From Ciona savignyi (taxonomy: Eukaryota > Chordata > Ascidiacea > Phlebobranchia > Cionidae), in the NCBI GenBank assembly GCA_000149265.1, contig CH002812.1, positions 209,762 through 273,761 on the forward strand: a stretch of 64,000 bases of DNA. The letters are read 5' to 3'. A program made the translations under genes and the position numbers. Under the pieces are notes generated by a model that searched no databases, was not told where the DNA came from, and saw nothing but the letters and a program-made list of their open reading frames with translations. Positions 58,401-64,000 of this stretch are shown here, one piece after another (position 1 is the stretch's first letter; the number at the start of each line of letters is the position of its first letter).

Positions 58401-59836
58401 ACGCAATAGGATATTTCTAAATGTACAATATTTTAAACCCGTGGACGCATAGGAGAGTTGCTACGTGTTTTACCCAGGGACACAAACCGACCAGTAAGCG
58501 GCTGTGTTCTATAGTAAAAAAAAACTGTTTACAAAAGTTATTAGAATGTGCTGTGCTGACAGCCTGTATTTTAACCATAAGTTGTATACTTCAGTTCATT
58601 TTTTACACTGGAGTTAAGAATTGCACACGTGAACCAACTGAGGTTATGTGTTAGCGTTTAAAGTACTTTGTTTTGTGTGTACAGAAACATTTATGCTTCC
58701 GTAAATTTAAAAGATTGCATCTTTCTCTTCTTCAGAAACAGACACTAGTTACGGCGAAGACCTTTATTCTCCCGAAGGAACAATTCCTATCTGGCCAGAA
58801 AATTACGACGACAGCAACGAGTATTTCAACGATTACCCGTCGGTGGGTTTAAAATTTTTAATCGTTGGCGTAATATTTTATTTAATGGGACATCATGTAA
58901 GTCGTTTGAGTAGCGCCTAGTGGCTCATCACGTTATTTTAAGTCACGGTAACCCTGCCAAACGAGAACACCTACGGTAAAACATTGTAGTACAGTTAAGA
59001 CAAGCCACTCGAAATACTAAAGAATTTGAAGAGTCCCTTGGTCTTACACTCATATCCGACCAAGATTATCTTTGTTAGTGCGTGGCCCTTTAGCCGAAGT
59101 GTTGGAATTTCAAAACTGGTCGGCTGTGTCCATGAGCAAAGCACTTAACCGACATTGCCTGTCCCCAGTGAAATAATAGGTTCTACCAAATTAATTAAAC
59201 ATCCGAATCATACACAACAAACTGCTGACATGGCTCCTGTAACCCCACAGTAGGCGCGGGGTGATCGGACGATTAGCGTATTTTAACGGCCTTTGCGTTT
59301 TCCCATTCACGGACAGTAGTATGAAGTACTGGAGCCAGCAGCCAGTATGTCCGGCCCGTTGGTCTAACGGTTAAGTGCGTCGCCTTTCAATCGAATGGTT
59401 GAAGGTGCGAAACTGGTCGCTAGCTAGTCGGTTGTGTCCTTGGGCAAGGCACTTTACGGTTACTGCCTGAACCCAGCGGATTAATGGGTTCTACCAAATT
59501 GAAGTTAACGTGTCTATCATACACAACACACTGCAATAGCTCCGGTAACCCGACGATGGGCGTGAGGTGATCTGACAATTGCCCGTGTGTTAACCCCCTT
59601 GGTTTTCCCATTTACGGGGATAAAGATGAATATCCTATCCTATTCACTGATTAAGGGGAAGAGGTAATCTGGACTGTGTCCGACCGTTAGGTGACCAACA
59701 GTACTACTTACTCTCCACAGCTTCACGTCACAAAACAATCGATTTTGTTTAGGATTATTGGGACTTACAATCAAGTTTCGTTTTTTTACAGGAACAAATG
59801 GTTGTTCCGTCGCTAAGGCAACCGACAAACTACTGA
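43415..59836 (+). CDS. CPAMD8: CPAMD8-like alpha-2-macroglobulin/thioester protein with Kazal module (35 exons)
   Basis: Exons: 43415-43485, 44697-44874, 45013-45175, 45445-45497, 45580-45597, 45748-45802, 45887-46000, 46582-46778, 47261-47488, 48013-48183, 48348-48476, 48647-48860, 49154-49308, 49380-49529, 49786-50066, 50148-50210, 50277-50502, 50625-50775, 50858-50961, 51465-51606, 51913-52254, 52450-52539, 52708-52884, 53665-53746, 54045-54276, 54568-54820, 55073-55209, 55524-55742, 56134-56239, 56478-56611, 56960-57140, 57580-57678, 58114-58317, 58736-58896, 59792-59836. They total 5325 nt, 1774 aa; human CPAMD8 is about 1885. Seen: a signal peptide, the MG-domain motif '[11 protein letters not shown]', basic cleavage-like sites RQKR (506-509), RSRR (658-661) and PKRRR (728-732), a farnesoic-acid-methyltransferase-like segment (about 955-1068), thioester GCGEQ (Cys1119-Gln1122), a receptor-binding-type domain ending 'YDYYEP', a Kazal module (about 1644-1704) and a hydrophobic stretch (1743-1758). 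It is probably an extracellular protease-trapping or matrix protein. Human CPAMD8 is linked to eye anterior-segment development. Confidence 0.93.
46051..46245. repeat. Tandem repeat of about 35 bp, five degenerate units, in CPAMD8 intron 7
   Basis: The unit resembles 'ttatgaaaattgtcacaaat' followed by 'attgcccaaattt'. Successive units start near 46051, 46083, 46118, 46152 and 46187, with several mismatches each. Confidence 0.82.
51068..51347 (-). repeat. Full-length tRNA-like SINE copy, inverted
   Basis: It lies in CPAMD8 intron 19. It runs from 'ggatatgttatttatgttta' (tail side) to 'gactaaccggtcgga' (tRNA-like head). All main blocks are present with scattered changes. Confidence 0.8.
52995..53298 (+). 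repeat. Best-preserved full-length tRNA-like SINE copy
   Basis: It lies in CPAMD8 intron 23. The head 'gtccggcccgatggtctagc' resembles a tRNA A-box region. 'aggtgcgaaactgg' is B-box-like. The body and a run of four CCTAT units follow. I use this copy as the reference for the family. Such elements are transcribed by RNA polymerase III and moved by LINE machinery; the partner LINE is not in this window. Confidence 0.88.
59072..59328 (+). repeat. Diverged tRNA-like SINE copy, directly upstream of another
   Basis: It lies in the last CPAMD8 intron, about 20 bp before the younger copy at 59349. Blocks 'gtcggctgtgtccatgagca', 'taggttctaccaaatta' and 'ttttcccattcacgga' are still readable, with no CCTAT tail. 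Confidence 0.7.
59349..59643 (+). repeat. Full-length tRNA-like SINE copy
   Basis: It lies in the last CPAMD8 intron. It is nearly identical in layout to the copy at 52995, with the complete head, body and 'atcctatcctat' tail, so it is probably recent. Confidence 0.86.
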
Positions 59837-60076
59837 TTCTCTCCTGTGAAGTATCCTCCTTTTCTATTTAAAACTTTATTGAAGAACTTGGTAATCGCGC
59901 AATAACTTTAAGTGCACTTTATACACAATTGCACCGATTGCACAGTGAAGACGCCACAACAATACGTCATAATGGACTTACGTCATAAAAACCGTTTGAG
60001 GTGGCGTGGTCATACGAACAAAGCACCCCTATTTATTCAGACCCGTATAAAAAATCAAATAAAAACAATGACGTCA
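59837..60076. other. Shared 3' region between convergent CPAMD8 and Dixin genes
   Basis: Only 240 bp separate the two stop codons. Plus-strand AATAAA lies at 60058-60063, at the edge of the Dixin stop codon. Minus-strand AATAAA (seen as TTTATT) lies at 60032-60037 and 59874-59879. The 3' UTRs therefore probably overlap as natural antisense. Confidence 0.6.
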
Positions 60077-63000
60077 TCAAACGCGCAACACCTCCTCGAC
60101 CCACGCGACAATCTTCCCCTCCCAACCGGGAATTACGTCATCGTTATGGAAGACCTGGGTGGACGAAAGTGTAAAGTACAACAGACCACGTATATGACGT
60201 CACGACCACGTATATGACGTCATGGGAACCTACCTCTTCTTTCACAGTTCCGAGTTCTGGATCTAGAGCCTTAAATATAAAGCGGAAATTGCCTTCCTTC
60301 CTTATGGCCGCCTTAAACTCGCCCAATGTTATGTCACCGACCCTGTGTGTGATAAAAAAAGGTTTAACTAACTTTCCCTTATCACATTCGAGATTCCGCA
60401 AGGCTCACCGTTTCGGGATCGACGTCATACAGGGGGTCATGTCCCGGTCGGTAAAGTACAGGACTCGAGTCATCTGGTTGTCCATTGTTTTCCCTGTAAT
60501 ATACATTATCACTTGTAAGTTTGCGAAGCTTGTGATTTTTTTCTGCGCGTGTTGACGATTTGCGTGTAAAATACTTTCGAAACAATATTTAAAACAACTC
60601 CATACAACAAGCGTGTTTTTATTGTCTGTGAAATAAATTGGTATAAATACTGCGGGATAGTAGGACCTTCTGGCCACAGTTTCGCAATATAAATTGACCA
60701 GTAATTACTACAGGATCGCTTGGAGCGCTTGGATCGATACTTCGTAATTACAAAAGTCGGGAAAACTAAAAAAAGAACTTCTAACGAAAACGAAAAGGGG
60801 GTTAAGATTAGTGTTTGGGACAGGGTTAGAATTAAAGGATTGACAAGCACTGAACAAAACTCACTTCGACGGGACGGGTGGTTCCTTGATAAAGGCGACC
60901 GTCGTGCGAGCTTATCTCCTGCCCTCGATAATATCGGCGAACGTGGGGTCGGTGAAATGGGGCTCATAACCTTCGGCGTGGGGGCAGGGGATCTCCCTAG
61001 TATTGGAGAAGCAAGCGGCTTCCCAATAGGGCTACTACTGTAATAGGATTTGGGAGTGAAGTGAATGAAGATAGTGTATGCTTGTGGGCATATAACAAAA
61101 GGCACAACGTCCAATAAGTGTTTTGCTTAAGGACATAAAAGACAATCTAGCGGTTGGTTTTTGTCCCATGGAAGTCGACAACTCTGCCATAGAAATTGCA
61201 GTTAATAATGAAATATTTAACCCTTAAATGGCATTATCTTATTATAGAAGATTGATAAAACAGTTTACAGCACAGGCGGGAACCGGGAATAAATTATTTA
61301 AATTTAACGTGGGCATTAGTATTGTATAATGCCCATATGCTTTTGTTGTTCTAATGTCATGGTTCACCACGCTACTGTAGAGTAGAAAAATGTTATATAA
61401 ACACAATACCTGATAATACTTTTATCATAAAACACGCTGTCGTTTGTACTTGGGCCGTTGTACTGCTGCTGAAAAAGGATTGTTGTTGAGATAAATAACA
61501 AACGGATCACACGGGTACAAGGTACTTACAGCATCTTGACGAGCCAGGAGAAGTTCTTTTTCTTTCTTGCGCAACTCTCTTGAGTGGTTGATCTGTGGCG
61601 TGTTATTTCATCGTTAAAATGGCGACGGCGGTGAACAGTCAATTTACATACCTTGTTCTGTATGGCCTCGTTCTCCATACGTTCCAAGGCACGTTCTTGC
61701 TCGCGACATTTCGTTTTGAGGTGATCTCGGTTATGTTGTGTTTCTGAGAGTTCAGCCACGAGTTCTGCCTGGGATGGTTGGATGTAGGTGAGATGCTTAA
61801 CACATTAAACGCATGAAATCAAGTGTTTATGGTAAACCAGTAGTCTTTATTACACCACATTAATTTTACATTTATAGGATACAATATTTATGTTTATAAC
61901 TGTGAATGGGAAAACCAAGGGGGTTAATACATGGGCAATCATTAGATTATCTGCACCCACCATTGGGTAGCTAGCTTGCGACAATACTAGCTAACAACCA
62001 GTTTCAAACCACAATCCATCGACTGAAATGCTGCTTTCTTTTACCTGATTTAATTAAAACGAATGCAACTGATTAAAATGCTGAAGTAAACCGACTGAGT
62101 GGTGACCAAAAATCAGTAACTACCACCCCACAGAAAAAATCTATATTTCTGTTAAAAGTTTACCAACAATCCACATATTTACCTTTTCCGACTGCAATTT
62201 ATCCCTGGTAAGGTTGCTGTGCAGTATTTGTTGTCGAAGCGTCGCTAATTCATCCTCCTGCTGATGAAACCTCTGCTGCAGAGCTGATTTCTCGGACAAA
62301 ATTTTACGGTTTTCTTGTCTGGCAGTTTGAATTTCCTCCTAAAAATTAAAATAAGGAGTTTAAAATAATGCAAACACTTAAAAAGGAGCTCGAATTTTTG
62401 TAAAATATAAGTGGGACACACACAGATAATCGTCAGAATGCCTTATGCCCACAGTCTGGTTACCAGGAGTTGTTATAGTAATTTCTTGGGTAAAATACAC
62501 TAAAATATCAACTCATAAAGAAGTATTAATACAAGCGGAGAATTAAGTAAAATTAATAAGTAAAATTAACACATTATTTCTTATAATATTTTTCTGATAA
62601 ATATGAAACAATTTCCTGTTAAGAATTCTCACCTCCAACTTGATATTCTCGGCAAAAGATTGATCCAGTCGCGCTTGGATGATCACATTCTCCTCTTCTG
62701 CGTTCTGGCCCTCCAGTGGCTGACCAGGCAGTTCTTCCAGGAGCTAATACAACGAGCATTGATAAATCACAACAACTACAACATGTGCCATTGTCAAGTG
62801 TATCAGATTTGTTTAGTCCCTGAGTCCTGACACTGTGTTTTTTGATATCCTTGAACTAGTTTGATTCCCGAACTGAACTAATACCACACTTTATTATTTT
62901 AAGATTAACAAGCATAAGGGTAACAAACTACTTAACTACAGATTAGTTTTTTTATTTGAAACCAGATAACTTATTTTAATTTAAATGAATTAACATAACA

Positions 63001-63922
63001 TAAAAAACACAATGACTTTTTAATTTGATCCTCGCGAAAGTAGTAACTCTGGATAATTCAAGTAGAATTATCAAATCTTCTACCATTATTTTAAAATAGA
63101 CTATAGTATTTTTGACTCTAGAATTTCTAATACTATTCTGAAATGCTTACTTTCGAATTTTTTTACATTAACATAATTGAATTATCACGAAATTAGTAAC
63201 AGCGTTCAAATGTTAACATAGTACATGAACTTACCACTTTCTGTAAAGCTTCAGTAATATCCCTGATTGTTGCAAGTTCTTTTTCTACATCAGCCTGTAC
63301 AGCTGTAATATATATGATCTATAAATTTTAGTACTACTTCATACTGTAATTAAATTGGGTAAATAAAAAAACATTAATATTTAACTTCTTTAACATGAGA
63401 CATTCAACGCTTTTTTTGGTAAGCTTCCAAGTTTAAAGCAGTTTTTATTAAAGTCCTAACTTAATGCGGTATTTAATTAGTAAAAACAACAACAATACAG
63501 TTAAGCAATTCCTGATTAACCAAACTAAACTTGTCTTAAATAGATTATATTTTAATTTAATAATAAAAGCATCAACAATATTTCTTACAAGACTCGATTT
63601 CAAAACTCCTGGTGATCTCTTTCGCCCTGCTGTCCCTCCACCTTGTAAAATACGACAAAACAATAAAAGAAAAGTTCATTTCCACGAATAAACCAACCAA
63701 TACACAACAGAAGCCTTTACAGAAAGGATTAGATTAGCTGTATGAAAATCCCAAGGTGCTAATTGATTTAATCCCTCACTGACCTTTGCTTAATCCTGGC
63801 AGCGGCATCAGCCTGTTGACGAGGGCTTTCCACCTTTCTGCCTCCAATACTGGCCGGCTTAAAGTGGGCAGCAAGCGCAAGAATGAGCTGCATCATTGTT
63901 TTCACATTTCCGTTCACAATTT
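60077..63922 (-). CDS. DIXDC1: Dixin (DIXDC1) 3' portion: end of CH domain, coiled coil, DIX domain
   Basis: Exons in transcript order (minus strand): 63922-63784, 63641-63589, 63302-63235, 62743-62633, 62338-62183, 61768-61652, 61592-61530, 61468-61410, 61037-60865, 60493-60409, 60342-60234, 60154-60077 (TGA). Phases agree throughout and give 403 codons. The first visible exon encodes '[18 protein letters not shown]', the end of a calponin-homology domain. The next exons give a Glu/Gln/Lys-rich coiled coil ('[14 protein letters not shown]'). A Ser/Pro-rich linker with SP repeats follows. The last three exons encode the DIX domain ('[19 protein letters not shown]', '[14 protein letters not shown]', '[15 protein letters not shown]'). 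DIX domains polymerise with Dishevelled and Axin in Wnt signalling; the CH region of Dixin binds actin. The N-terminal exons lie outside the window. The 53-nt exon at 63589-63641 rests on phase and splice sites more than on homology. The acceptor at 63923 is weak. Confidence 0.9.
60184..60223. repeat. Tandem 20-bp duplication carrying CRE-type palindromes
   Basis: The sequence 'gaccacgtatatgacgtca' plus one base is repeated at 60184 and 60204. Each copy contains TGACGTCA (60195-60202 and 60215-60222). It lies in the last Dixin intron. Confidence 0.85.
61878..62040 (-). repeat. Diverged tRNA-like SINE fragment
   Basis: It lies in a Dixin intron (61769-62182). Blocks 'caatatttatgtttataact', 'gggaaaaccaagggggtta' and 'ctaacaaccagtttcaaacc' identify it as an inverted copy with an internal deletion. 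Confidence 0.7.
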
Positions 63923-64000
63923 CTGGTGGTGCAAGTTCAAGTTAAAAACAACTATTGAACAACCTAACCAACAGGTTTGATTTACAGTCTAACTTTAAAT

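Noticed and set aside
60720..61043. 107-codon plus-strand ORF opposite the Dixin linker exon
   Set aside because: It is a shadow of the minus-strand exon, with no supporting domain or splice structure.
60509..61114. 201-codon minus-strand ORF across the Dixin linker region
   Set aside because: Only its 60865-61037 part is an exon. The rest reads through a good donor into intron sequence.
63448..63691. Longer ORFs on both strands around 63.5 kb
   Set aside because: Only the 53-nt piece 63589-63641 fits the Dixin phase on both sides. The long ORFs run through splice sites.
1..64000. CRISPR array, bacterial operon, integrated virus or rRNA genes
   Set aside because: No regular repeat-spacer structure, no viral coding domain and no rRNA sequence was recognised. 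The splicing and gene content are metazoan.

Overview
This is a eukaryotic (animal) window, AT-rich, with many short exons and GT-AG introns, and it is almost certainly from a tunicate, most likely Ciona. The inference rests on three things. The gene set is chordate-type (NUP88, DIXDC1/Dixin, CPAMD8, CLCA, MS4A-like and DNAJC4-like genes). The genes are compact. A tRNA-like SINE family with a CCTAT-rich tail is scattered through introns and intergenic DNA. The species was not confirmed by any search.

Layout, left to right. (1) About 1.1-13.5 kb, + strand: three tandem four-TM MS4A/CD20-like genes that share the same exon plan with phase-0 introns. (2) About 14.9-19.3 kb, + strand: four tandem DNAJC4-like genes, each with an unbroken coding region, a J domain with HPD and one C-terminal TM segment; the fourth runs into a 100-N gap. 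(3) 19.7-28.0 kb, + strand: a complete 13-exon NUP88. (4) 29.6-41.9 kb, + strand: an 18-exon CLCA gene with HExxH metallohydrolase, VWA and FN3-like parts, and one apparent 1-nt frameshift in exon 11. (5) 43.4-59.8 kb, + strand: a 35-exon thioester protein of the alpha-2-macroglobulin family, a CPAMD8 orthologue with a C-terminal Kazal module followed by a hydrophobic segment. (6) 60.1 kb to the window end, - strand: the 3' part of a Dixin gene (end of CH domain, coiled coil, DIX domain), convergent with CPAMD8.

I assembled the exons by hand from splice sites, phase and remembered family resemblance. Two independent phase checks support this. NUP88 sums to 2172 nt (723 aa plus stop) and CPAMD8 to 5325 nt (1774 aa plus stop), both multiples of 3. 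CLCA sums to 2803 nt, exactly one base over, and that base localises to exon 11.

Mobile DNA: many copies of the tRNA-like SINE, three hAT-type non-autonomous elements with 8-bp target duplications, and one pogo/Tigger-like element with a TA duplication nested inside one of the hAT copies. The other hAT copy in this window preserves the empty site.

The genes are not an operon of related function. NUP88 acts at the nuclear pore. Dixin acts in Wnt/DIX signalling. CLCA and CPAMD8 are secreted or membrane-bound extracellular proteins. The MS4A-like and DNAJC4-like proteins are membrane proteins in local tandem arrays. I found no wholly new system. The most interesting items are the DNAJC4-like array, the nested transposons, the CLCA frameshift and the apparently membrane-tethered CPAMD8.
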